Origin: Sphingobacteriaceae bacterium
Lineage (GTDB): Bacteria; Bacteroidota; Bacteroidia; B-17B0; Aurantibacillaceae
NCBI GenBank assembly: GCA_016715905.1
Contig: JADJXI010000005.1
Location: forward strand, 496,001 to 560,000
Direction: 5' to 3'
Length of the DNA stretch: 64,000 nt
Below the pieces are notes generated by a model that was given only the letters and a program-made list of their open reading frames with translations, was not told where the DNA came from and ran no database searches. A program made the position numbers and the translations under genes. Numbering within the stretch: position 1 is the stretch's first letter; each line of letters opens with the position of its first letter. Shown one piece after another: positions 52,704-61,193 of this stretch.

Positions 52704-53834
52704 TTAGGACTTTATTGTTTTAGTTTTGTAATAATTGACCAATAAAAATCCAATAATAATTAAAAGAAGAATGATAAATACTTTTTGTTTGTAGGCATAG
52801 TCAAGCTCCTTTTCTTTTTCTATGATTTTATTTTCCAATAAATACACTTTTATAAGTAACTCGGTATTTTGAGCCTTTTGTGCATTATTAATAATTTCGT
52901 CTCTGTATTTCTCATATTGACTTTGATATTCAAAAGAAACTTTGTAATCCTTTTTTAATTCGTTGAATTGAATAAGTGATTTGTATATTTCTACTTTGGC
53001 ATGAATGGCGTTGGTTGAATCTGCCAAAAGAAGTGCTTTATTTAAGAATATTTCTGCACTATCCGGCTTTTGATTTAAATCAAATATTTCAGCCTGCAGC
53101 ATGTGAGCGTGCATTAAACCGGTTAAATTAGTATTTGCGTTAAAAATACTAGAGGCTTCACTAATTTTGTTTTGCGCGTTTTCAATTTTATTCTTTTTAA
53201 TGTAAATTTTTGCCAGGCCTAATAAGGAGTTCCCGTGTTCAACCCCCATATTGTTACGTTTAAAAATTTCAGCTGCCCAAATTGTATTTATTAAAGAACT
53301 GTCATATTGTTGCTTATCGTAATAGACCCTTCCCTTTTGCTGTAGTATGATGCCGTAAGATTTAAAATTATTAGTTTCTAAATCGTAATTTCCTTTAATT
53401 GTTAAGTACAATAGGGACAAGGGATATTTGCCGGTGTGCGCAAATAAATTACCCAACAGTCCGGCCATTTCACTTTTATCGGGAGTGTTTTTGTATTTGG
53501 TAAAAAAATCAAAGCCCTTTATTCCGTAATCGGAGGCGGCTTCAAACATTTCATTGTTGCTTAAAAAATTAACCAATGCAAAAGAAGATTTGCGATAACC
53601 TTTGTAGAATTTTATTTTTTCTGAAATTTCAATGGCTTTGGTGAAACAAAAAACGGTTTTCTGAAGATCGGAATTTCCACTATGTCTTCCTACTGTATAA
53701 AAACTATTCACTTTATTGCTATCATTCTCCATAGCTAGTATTCGAATGATGGCGGTATCGGCAGTTGTTTCTAATGCAGCTGTGGCGCTATAAAAAAGCG
53801 TGAGAAGACTAAATATTAAAGTAATATTTTTCAA
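52704..53834 (-). CDS. TPR protein with C-terminal membrane anchor
   Basis: A 376-residue protein with a signal peptide (about 1-19, ending ATA) and degenerate TPR-like helical repeats (AIEISEKIKFYKGYRKS, SSLINTIWAAEIFKRNN, KIENAQNKISEASSIF, AEIFLNKALLLADS), a coiled coil and a TM helix at about 351-369, after which only seven residues remain. It resembles the neighbouring TPR sensors but lacks even the cytoplasmic linker. It begins nine bases after the TPR-phosphatase gene ends, so the two should be made together; it may be a periplasmic accessory or co-receptor of that protein (inference). Confidence 0.75.
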   Translation of the reverse strand: MKNITLIFSLLTLFYSATAALETTADTAIIRILAMENDSNKVNSFYTVGRHSGNSDLQKTVFCFTKAIEISEKIKFYKGYRKSSFALVNFLSNNEMFEAASDYGIKGFDFFTKYKNTPDKSEMAGLLGNLFAHTGKYPLSLLYLTIKGNYDLETNNFKSYGIILQQKGRVYYDKQQYDSSLINTIWAAEIFKRNNMGVEHGNSLLGLAKIYIKKNKIENAQNKISEASSIFNANTNLTGLMHAHMLQAEIFDLNQKPDSAEIFLNKALLLADSTNAIHAKVEIYKSLIQFNELKKDYKVSFEYQSQYEKYRDEIINNAQKAQNTELLIKVYLLENKIIEKEKELDYAYKQKVFIILLLIIIGFLLVNYYKTKTIKS

Positions 53835-53843
53835 AGCACTAAG

Positions 53844-55940
53844 TTATATTTTAATACCAATTACGCAAACATCATCAATTTGATCAAATTCTCCTTTCCA
53901 GGCATAAAATTTATCAAACAGTCTGTTTTTTTGTTCACTGAAACTTAAATCCGAATTTTCAAGTATTAACTGATCTAGTTGGCGGTATTGAAACTTTTTT
54001 CCGTTTCTATTGATTTTTTGTGGGTTCTCCGAGTCAGTTATTGGTCCGCCAAATTGGTCAGGATATCCATCAGTATATAGGTAAATTTTATCTCCGGCCT
54101 GAATATCCATATGATATAAGGTAAAGCTATTCGTTTTCATACTATCGCCAACCGGCATTTTATCTACTTCCAATCTGCTTAAAACTTTATTTTTGATAAG
54201 GATTGGCGCGTTAAATGCGGCAGCATAGCTTAATTTAAGTTTATTGGAAACCGGTAATCTGTTTTCAAATTGCGTTACTTTTTCAAAACACAATAAACAA
54301 CCGTCAAATCCATCTTTTTGATCATTTCGGCTAATTGTTGTGATGAGCTTATCACGAACATAATCAAATACTTTATGCGGTTGATAAATCTCCTTTTCGT
54401 TTACTGCCTCGCTTAGATATGAAATATTAAGCATGCTCATAAAACCTCCGGGTACTCCATGTCCTGTGCTATCACAAACTGAAAGGTAAAAAAGTTCGGT
54501 GACCTCTGATCCTCTTTCTGTTTTTTGAGTAAATGTTTTTCTGTTAATCCAATAGAAATCTCCACTCACTATGTCTTTTGGTAAATTCAATAAAAACGAA
54601 TCCGGGAAAAATTTACTAACCATTTCAAAATTTTCGAGCAAAGCATCTTGTATTCGTTTAGCGTAGTTAATACTATCCAGAATTTCTTTTTGCTTGGCTT
54701 CAATAATAATTTTTTGTTCTTCGGTTTGTTTATTTTTTGTTTCAATAATTATTTTTTGTTTAGTGGTAATCCGGAAACGGTTATAGATTATTAACCCAAA
54801 TCCAACTACAAAAAGTAATCCAATAATTAATGCAATTTTAAGGATGCGGTCTTTTTCTATTTGAGCTTGACCAGCCTGAATGAGGATGTCTTTATATTTC
54901 GCTTCTTCGGCATTTTTAATACTGTCTTTAAAGCTCATCATATTGTAATTAAATTCCATTACTTTCTGACTCACCTCTTTTTCTGTTTCAGCCTTATTTA
55001 CTGTGTTGTTTAAGGCAACGTAAAGTTTCAGGTATTTAAGTGCATTTTTGGTGTCTTTTAATTCTAAATAGGTATTATGTAATCCTTTGTACGCTCCAAG
55101 CAGATTTTCAGTAATTTCGTTTTCAATGGCTAATTTTTCGGAAGCTTGAAAAAAGCTTAAAGCTTTTTTGTAGTTTTTTAAACTCATATGAACTTCAGCT
55201 AAATCCAAACTAGCTTTACTAAGTTCATAATTATTCTGCGTTTCAACAGCTAGCTCATAACATTTATTGTAATTAACCAAGGCTTTTTCAAAATCGTTTT
55301 TTCCATAGTAGGCATTTCCCAAGTTTCCGTAGGAAGAACCCAAATTGTAATGTAAATTATGTTGGGTGTTTATTTCAACACTTTTAAGTCCGTATTCCAC
55401 TGCCTTATCATGTTCTTTAAATTCATGATAAATTAAACTTAGGTTATTATAAATACTGGCTAACCTTTCAATTTTATTATGCTTGAGCGCCAGATCTAAA
55501 CTTTTCAATTGAAAATCAAGGGCAAGTTTGGTTCTTCCCAAATTAATATATAAGGATCCTATATTTCCATAGGTTACCATAAGCGTATTATCATCTTTTG
55601 CATTTTCTCCTATAACCATGGCTTTTTGGTAATGATCTATGGCCTTGAGGTACTCTCCTTTAACTTGAGCAACAGCGCCTAGTAAATTGTACACTTTGGC
55701 TTCAAAATGCGGGTAATTTTTATCCTTCGCGATTTTTTGTGCTTTTAACCCGAATTGATAAGAGGAGTCGGGAACACTGTAAATATATTCCCAGGCTAAT
55801 TCATAATATGCGCTGATAATGGCGGTATCATGACTTTGATTTGAGCGAATTATTTTCAAAAGCGAATCGTTTGAACCTGATATAGGATTAAACAAAATAT
55901 TAGCTGCTAAAAAAAGGAATATTTTAAAGGACCTCATCAA
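53844..55940 (-). CDS. TPR sensor with SpoIIE/PP2C phosphatase domain
   Basis: A 698-residue protein: signal peptide (about 1-23), seven or so tetratricopeptide repeats (AIDHYQKAMVIGENA, LALDFQLKSLDLALKH, KAVEYGLKSVEINTQH, ALVNYNKCYELAVET), one TM helix (about 365-387), a coiled coil with DSINYAKRIQDALL (422-435), then a complete RsbU/SpoIIE-like phosphatase: GDFYW (460-464), DSTGHG (490-495), DGFDG, KMPVG, YTDG (622-625) and the closing DD (689-690). The acidic metal ligands are all present. It should sense a periplasmic or envelope signal and dephosphorylate a cytoplasmic protein, usually a STAS antagonist; none is encoded nearby. First gene of an operon with the 52704 gene. Confidence 0.88.
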   Translation of the reverse strand: MMRSFKIFLFLAANILFNPISGSNDSLLKIIRSNQSHDTAIISAYYELAWEYIYSVPDSSYQFGLKAQKIAKDKNYPHFEAKVYNLLGAVAQVKGEYLKAIDHYQKAMVIGENAKDDNTLMVTYGNIGSLYINLGRTKLALDFQLKSLDLALKHNKIERLASIYNNLSLIYHEFKEHDKAVEYGLKSVEINTQHNLHYNLGSSYGNLGNAYYGKNDFEKALVNYNKCYELAVETQNNYELSKASLDLAEVHMSLKNYKKALSFFQASEKLAIENEITENLLGAYKGLHNTYLELKDTKNALKYLKLYVALNNTVNKAETEKEVSQKVMEFNYNMMSFKDSIKNAEEAKYKDILIQAGQAQIEKDRILKIALIIGLLFVVGFGLIIYNRFRITTKQKIIIETKNKQTEEQKIIIEAKQKEILDSINYAKRIQDALLENFEMVSKFFPDSFLLNLPKDIVSGDFYWINRKTFTQKTERGSEVTELFYLSVCDSTGHGVPGGFMSMLNISYLSEAVNEKEIYQPHKVFDYVRDKLITTISRNDQKDGFDGCLLCFEKVTQFENRLPVSNKLKLSYAAAFNAPILIKNKVLSRLEVDKMPVGDSMKTNSFTLYHMDIQAGDKIYLYTDGYPDQFGGPITDSENPQKINRNGKKFQYRQLDQLILENSDLSFSEQKNRLFDKFYAWKGEFDQIDDVCVIGIKI

Positions 55941-56185
55941 AAATACGCTGCATTAATATTACGCAAAATTTAAGACAAAAGGCACGCTATTTATTTACAA
56001 TTAGCCAAATGATATTTTCAATTAGCGAAAGATAGTATTGTTAGGTAATCTGCCAAATTGGAACTGGCAAATTACAAAATGGATAAATATCGCCATTTTA
56101 CAAACATTTAGAACAAAGGCATTTTAAAGCTCCAACTTGGAATTTATATAATTAAGTAGATACTGTAAATTAAAATCCGAATGTG

Positions 56186-57508
56186 CTATAAATCTTTAGC
56201 TTTTAATTTCTCAATCTTTTTTTCAAAAAAAATTTCAGAAGGCATTAAACTTTGTTGAATTTTGCGGGCATACCGGAGACTTTCTTCCACTTCATTTTGT
56301 TTTTGTTCAACTATTTTTTTTTGGTCGGAAATAAGCATTTTTTGTTTTTTTGTTGTAAGGTATCTTTTATAGTTAAGGAGAAGTAATATAGCCACAAAAA
56401 GTAATCCAATAGAAATGGCATAAATAATATAACGTTGTTTTTTTTGTTTTTCATCGGCAATGGCTTTTTCTTTTTCTTTTTCCTTGGCTAAAGCAAGTTT
56501 TTCTTGTTGGAATTCAAAATTCAATTGTAATTTCTGTTCTTCATTTCTGTTATTAATAGAATCTAAACGAAATTTATTTTGCATATATTGTCTATAATGA
56601 TAAAGTGCCAAATCTGCGTTCCTCAAAGAGTCATAACAAAGGGCTAAATCACGATTGATATAAGTTTTTCCGTAGAGATCATCTATTTCTTCAGCAATTT
56701 TTAACGCTTGCCTTTTTAATTCTATACCCTTTTTAAAGTTTTTAATTTGAATATAATTTGCTCCAATGTTATCAATCACTAATTCCTTGTGAAAACGATC
56801 GTTTAATTTTTCAGCTAGTTCAAGTGAGAGATTGTAATAAAATAGTGAGCGATCTAATCGGCCTTTTAGTTTTTGCACTACTGCCATATTATTATAGGTT
56901 TGCATCAGTACTCTTAGATTATTCATTTCTTCACACAACGCAATTCCCTTAAGATAAAGTTCACCGGCTTTATCGAAATCTCCTTTATTTCTATAGAGTA
57001 TTCCTAAATTATTATATAGGCCAGGTATGGAAGCTTTATAGTTATTTTTTAGTGCAATGCTTAATCCTTGTAATAGTAAATTTTCTGCTTTTTCTAATTC
57101 ATGAGTTTTAGTATATAAGGAACCCAATATGCTATAAATGTTGCTCAGTTGTTCTTCATCTTTTTTTATTTGAGGTAAGCTCAAAGCTTCGTTTAAATAA
57201 CCAATGGCAATATCATTTGCGCCTTGGTCGCCATATAAATGACTTAATTTGATTTTGGCTTTAATCAGGTTTATGGTATCGTGAATGTTGTAAGAAAGGG
57301 CAATTTCTTTTTTAGCATAATGAATACCTAGTTTTAAATCCCCCTGGTTTAGATAAAAATCACAAAGTTGATTGTAGATGTTGTTAATTTGAGCACTGTC
57401 TTTTGAATTTTTCAATTGTACAAGTAATGAATCTACATAATTATCCGATTTTGTCAAATAAGAACAACAAAAAAGGAAAGAAAAAATTATAGAGGAAAGT
57501 CTATTCAT
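56186..57508 (-). CDS. TPR membrane protein ending in a phosphatase-type linker (no phosphatase domain)
   Basis: A 440-residue protein: signal peptide (about 1-21), about seven TPRs (IAIGYLNEALSLPQI, KAENLLLQGLSIALKN, KAGELYLKGIALCEEM, RSLFYYNLSLELAEKL, KGIELKRQALKIAEEI), a charged helix, one TM helix (about 360-380), then a coiled coil and ESLRYARKIQQSLMP (409-423) followed by 17 residues. It ends where the phosphatase would begin. Downstream are 245 bases without any phosphatase remnant before the TPR-phosphatase gene. It may pair with that phosphatase through the shared coiled coil (inference). Confidence 0.8.
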   Translation of the reverse strand: MNRLSSIIFSFLFCCSYLTKSDNYVDSLLVQLKNSKDSAQINNIYNQLCDFYLNQGDLKLGIHYAKKEIALSYNIHDTINLIKAKIKLSHLYGDQGANDIAIGYLNEALSLPQIKKDEEQLSNIYSILGSLYTKTHELEKAENLLLQGLSIALKNNYKASIPGLYNNLGILYRNKGDFDKAGELYLKGIALCEEMNNLRVLMQTYNNMAVVQKLKGRLDRSLFYYNLSLELAEKLNDRFHKELVIDNIGANYIQIKNFKKGIELKRQALKIAEEIDDLYGKTYINRDLALCYDSLRNADLALYHYRQYMQNKFRLDSINNRNEEQKLQLNFEFQQEKLALAKEKEKEKAIADEKQKKQRYIIYAISIGLLFVAILLLLNYKRYLTTKKQKMLISDQKKIVEQKQNEVEESLRYARKIQQSLMPSEIFFEKKIEKLKAKDL

Positions 57509-57626
57509 TCAAGTGTCTGAAATTTAATATAAATGTACAATAAAATAACCTTACAAATTATTTAACTCAAATAGTTTAAATGAAAAAAATCATTTTTAAT
57601 ATTTCGGTTTGACGTTAGGTTAGAAT

Positions 57627-58937
57627 TTAATTTTTCAGTTTATGGAGAGTTTTTTCAATCAATTTATCGGGCGCCATAAAACTTTTTTGTATTCTTTGAG
57701 CATAACGTATGCTATCAAGAATTTCTTTTTGTTTTTGTTCAATAAGAAGTTTTTGCTTCGAAATTGATTTATTGGCTTTTTGAGTACGTGCATACCCTCG
57801 GTATAATATAAATACCAAAATGATAACCAAAATTAATCCGCTTACTACAGAATATATAATAATTTTCTGTCTTTTTTCCTGTTCTTGTGCCTGCAGATTT
57901 ATTTTATCTTGTTCTGCTTTAGCAAGTGCTGATTGTTTTTCAAATTCATATTTTAACTGACTTTCCAATGCTCTTTCTCTGATATTTATGTTGAGCAAAC
58001 TATCGGCAATGTTTTTATGAATTAATAAAAATTTATAGGCTTCAACGTGATTTTTTTTTAAATGATAAATTTTACTTAATAGTTCTGAGCTCGTTTTAAC
58101 CGTTTCCGAAACGTGCAACTTACTTGCCAAATCATAAGCATCTTTCGCAAATGTATAAGCAAGATCAGCCTTATTATTTTTAAGATAAATGTTCCCGATA
58201 TTCACATAATTAAAGGTTAAACCTCTAGTGTCATTTGTTTGACGCAAAATGGTATTATCGAGCATTAAATAGTGTAAAGCGGAATCCGAATTATTTTTTT
58301 TAAAAAATTGCATGCCTAAATTATTGTAAGCGGTAGAAAGAGAATGTATGTCGTTAACTAGTTTTGCGTAGTACAAACTTTTTTGTATATAAAATACAGT
58401 CGAATCTTCATTATTGACCTGATTCCAGGCTTGTCCGATATTTCCACAACTTACACTGAGTAATAACGTGTCTTTTAATTGCAAACCTATTTGATAGCTT
58501 TTCCGGTAATATCTCAAAGCTTTGACGTATTCGCCCAACTGTTCCAAAAGATAACCAAGGTTGGAATATAATTCGCCCAGTCTTAACTGATTATTTAATT
58601 CCTCATTCGCTTGGAGGCTCATTTGATAATACTTAAGAGCCTTGTGCAAATCTTTGCCGAAATTTACATAGGCAAATCCCATATTATTGGTGGCATTTGC
58701 TATTCCTTTTTTATACTTTATTTTTTCGGAAATACTGAGCGACTGTTCAGCATATTTTAGTATATCTTTTTCTGCACATATTTCACTTAATTCATATAAA
58801 ATATCAGCTTTTACACTGTCTGTTTTGGCTGTTTTAAGTTCCGTTAATAAGAGTGCTTCCGTCTTTTCCTGAGCCCAATTTATATAGCCTGAAAGCAGAA
58901 AAAAAGTGAATAGGAAAGCAGATAAATTCCTGCACAT
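57627..58937 (-). CDS. TPR membrane protein ending in a phosphatase-type linker (no phosphatase domain)
   Basis: A 436-residue protein of the same design as its downstream neighbour: signal peptide (about 1-22), about seven TPRs (KALKYYQMSLQANEEL, KALRYYRKSYQIGLQL, STVFYIQKSLYYAKLV, SALHYLMLDNTILRQT), a helical region, one TM helix (about 359-379), a coiled coil and DSIRYAQRIQKSFMAP (408-423) with 13 residues after it. No phosphatase domain and no remnant in the 118 bases downstream. The protein is clearly diverged from its neighbour, so the pair is not a recent duplication. Confidence 0.8.
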   Translation of the reverse strand: MCRNLSAFLFTFFLLSGYINWAQEKTEALLLTELKTAKTDSVKADILYELSEICAEKDILKYAEQSLSISEKIKYKKGIANATNNMGFAYVNFGKDLHKALKYYQMSLQANEELNNQLRLGELYSNLGYLLEQLGEYVKALRYYRKSYQIGLQLKDTLLLSVSCGNIGQAWNQVNNEDSTVFYIQKSLYYAKLVNDIHSLSTAYNNLGMQFFKKNNSDSALHYLMLDNTILRQTNDTRGLTFNYVNIGNIYLKNNKADLAYTFAKDAYDLASKLHVSETVKTSSELLSKIYHLKKNHVEAYKFLLIHKNIADSLLNINIRERALESQLKYEFEKQSALAKAEQDKINLQAQEQEKRQKIIIYSVVSGLILVIILVFILYRGYARTQKANKSISKQKLLIEQKQKEILDSIRYAQRIQKSFMAPDKLIEKTLHKLKN

Positions 58938-58964
58938 AATTTGAAATTTAAAATCTTACAAGCA

Positions 58965-58991
58965 TTCAATTAGAATTTGTGCCTAATTGAA
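58965..58991 (-). terminator. Possible weak terminator or hairpin after paaZ
   Basis: TTCAATTAG (58965-58973) and CTAATTGAA (58983-58991) pair over nine bases around a nine-base loop, 13 bases past the paaZ stop. The stem is AT-rich and has no clear T run, so it is a weak call. Confidence 0.3.
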
Positions 58992-59004
58992 GCAGTTAAA
59001 AACA

Positions 59005-61104
59005 TTATTGTTTTTTCTTTTTGACCATGGTCAATATGGTTGCAATGCCCACTGTTTCTCCGGTTTCACCTTCAACACCTAACTGTGCTCTTACTTCATT
59101 GCTACTGGCATCATAAATATCCACCATCCATTTTACGATACCTACTTTAACCTCTTCACCGTTTGCAGCCGTTAAAGGTTTGTCATTTTCTATTTTTTCT
59201 TTACAGGTGAATCTTACTCCAATGGTCATACCCGGATAAATAGGTTTGGTGAACCGGCATTCATCAATGCCGTAATTTAATAAAACCGGACCTTTAGGAG
59301 GATCCACAAACAAGCCGGCTGCTCTGGAAAGAATAAAGTAACCATGAGCAACAGTGCGTTTAAAAATGGTACCTTCTAATGCCTCAGGTTGTAAATGCGC
59401 ATAAAACTTATCTCCGCTTAATTCTGAAAAATTAATAATATCATCTTCCGTTACGGTATGCGTTTCTGTAATTAAGGTTTCACTAATTTCTAAATCTTCA
59501 AAATATTGTCTGAATGGATGAACTTTTTTTATAAGATGTTTTGCGCCGTATTGAAAATTGTTTAATACGTTGGTGATGGTAGTAGGGGAGCCCTGTATTG
59601 CTGTACGTTGCAAGTAATGAAACACACCTCTTTTTCCGCCCATTTCTTCTCCGCCACCGGCTCTACCCGGGCCACCATGCACTAACATAGGCATTGGGCT
59701 TCCATGTCCGGTACTTTCTTTAGCACATTCGTTATTCAAAATTAAAATTCTTCCATGCATACAAGCTGCACCAATCACATATTGCTTGGCAATTTTATCG
59801 CTTCCGGTTACAATAGATGTGACCAATGAACCTTTACCTAATTTACTTAATTCAATAGCTTCCTCTGTTGTTTTGTATGGCATTAATGTGCTTACGGGAC
59901 CAAAGGCTTCAATGTTATGACAATCGGTATTTTTAAACGGAGATTCATTTAAGAAAATAATCGGAGGCATAAAAGCACCTTTTAATTTATCGGCCCCTTT
60001 CACTTCAAATTTTTCAAAATCACCAATAATTATTTTTTGAGACTTACTTAACAGTTCAACTTTTTCTTTTACTTCAATCAATTGCGCTTTTCCGGCCAAT
60101 GAGCCCATCCGAACACCTTCCACATTAGGATCGCCAATTACGGTTTGCATTAATTTTTTCCCAAGTGCAATTTGTACGTCTTCTATCATTTTTTCCGGAA
60201 CAATGATGCGTCTAACTGCAGTACATTTTTGACCGGCTTTGGTTGTAATTTCACGAGTAACTTCTTTAATGAAAATTTCAAACTCAGGCATATCGGTTGT
60301 AACATCCTCACCTAAAACACAACAATTAAGTGAATCGGCTTCCATATTAAAAGGAACGGATTCTTCCAGAATTTTAGGATGAGATTTTAGTAATTTTCCT
60401 GTGCTTGCAGATCCGGTAAAAGTTACTATATCCTGATTCATAACGTGATCCAGTATTCCGTTAGCACTTCCGCAAATCAATTGTAACGCTCCTTCAGGTA
60501 AAATTCCACTTGCAATTATTTCTTTTACCACGGCTTCCGTTAAGAAAGACGTTAAAGTGGCCGGTTTCACAATGGCCGGCACGCCAGCCAGCCAATTAAC
60601 CGCCACTTTTTCAAGCATACCCCAAACCGGAAAATTGAAAGCGTTTATGTGTATAGCAACTCCTTCTTTTGGAACACAAATATGATGACCCACAAAAGTG
60701 TTGTTTTTACTTAAACGAGCTAAATCACCATCGTAACAAAATGTTTCATTAGGAAACTGTCTTCGCAAAGAAGCGTATGAGAACAAATTGCCAATTCCCC
60801 CTTCAATGTCCACCCAACTGTCAATTTTAGTGGCTCCGGTGGCCCAACTCAATTTATAAAACACATCTTTTTTACTTAGTAAATGAGTTGCTAATGCCTT
60901 TAACATCATGCCTCTTTCCTGAAAGGTAAGTTTGCGAAGTTTGGGTCCACCTACTTTTCTGGCGTAATCACACATTTGTGCAAAATCCAAACCTCCGCTA
61001 TTGGTAACCGCAATAACTTCTCCGGTAATAGCATTAAATAATTCTTGATTTTTTCCGCTTCCGGCAACCCATTGCCCGCAGGCATAATTAGTAAGTGTAT
61101 TCAT
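59005..61104 (-). CDS. paaZ: Bifunctional aldehyde dehydrogenase / enoyl-CoA hydratase PaaZ
   Basis: A 699-residue fusion of an aldehyde dehydrogenase (about 1-520) and a MaoC-type R-hydratase (about 540-690). In phenylacetate breakdown PaaZ opens oxepin-CoA with the hydratase and oxidises the resulting aldehyde with NADP. Visible residues: FNFPVWG, PATLTSFLTE, FTGSASTG, general base Glu in FNMEAD (E255), catalytic Cys in GQKCTAVRR (C294), and in the hydratase GDKFYAH (D565, H570) and AHGYFILSRAAGL. These match the catalytic positions known for E. coli PaaZ. No other paa gene lies in the window, so it may instead act in another CoA-thioester pathway. Divergent from the phosphatase gene at 61194. 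Confidence 0.93.
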   Translation of the reverse strand: MNTLTNYACGQWVAGSGKNQELFNAITGEVIAVTNSGGLDFAQMCDYARKVGGPKLRKLTFQERGMMLKALATHLLSKKDVFYKLSWATGATKIDSWVDIEGGIGNLFSYASLRRQFPNETFCYDGDLARLSKNNTFVGHHICVPKEGVAIHINAFNFPVWGMLEKVAVNWLAGVPAIVKPATLTSFLTEAVVKEIIASGILPEGALQLICGSANGILDHVMNQDIVTFTGSASTGKLLKSHPKILEESVPFNMEADSLNCCVLGEDVTTDMPEFEIFIKEVTREITTKAGQKCTAVRRIIVPEKMIEDVQIALGKKLMQTVIGDPNVEGVRMGSLAGKAQLIEVKEKVELLSKSQKIIIGDFEKFEVKGADKLKGAFMPPIIFLNESPFKNTDCHNIEAFGPVSTLMPYKTTEEAIELSKLGKGSLVTSIVTGSDKIAKQYVIGAACMHGRILILNNECAKESTGHGSPMPMLVHGGPGRAGGGEEMGGKRGVFHYLQRTAIQGSPTTITNVLNNFQYGAKHLIKKVHPFRQYFEDLEISETLITETHTVTEDDIINFSELSGDKFYAHLQPEALEGTIFKRTVAHGYFILSRAAGLFVDPPKGPVLLNYGIDECRFTKPIYPGMTIGVRFTCKEKIENDKPLTAANGEEVKVGIVKWMVDIYDASSNEVRAQLGVEGETGETVGIATILTMVKKKKQ

Positions 61105-61193
61105 AATATGTACATGATTGTGGGATATAAATATAAGAATTTGTGATTAAGAAAAAATAAATAGTCTTTTAAAAAACTTATATTTACTATCTA

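Noticed and set aside
56041..56070. Inverted repeat TGCCA / TGGCA upstream of the TPR-phosphatase gene
   Set aside because: Five-base arms with a nine-base loop are expected by chance in AT-rich spacer DNA.
52704..58937. Recent tandem duplication of the TPR genes
   Set aside because: The proteins align only in general TPR and linker features; the DNA shows no long identical stretches.
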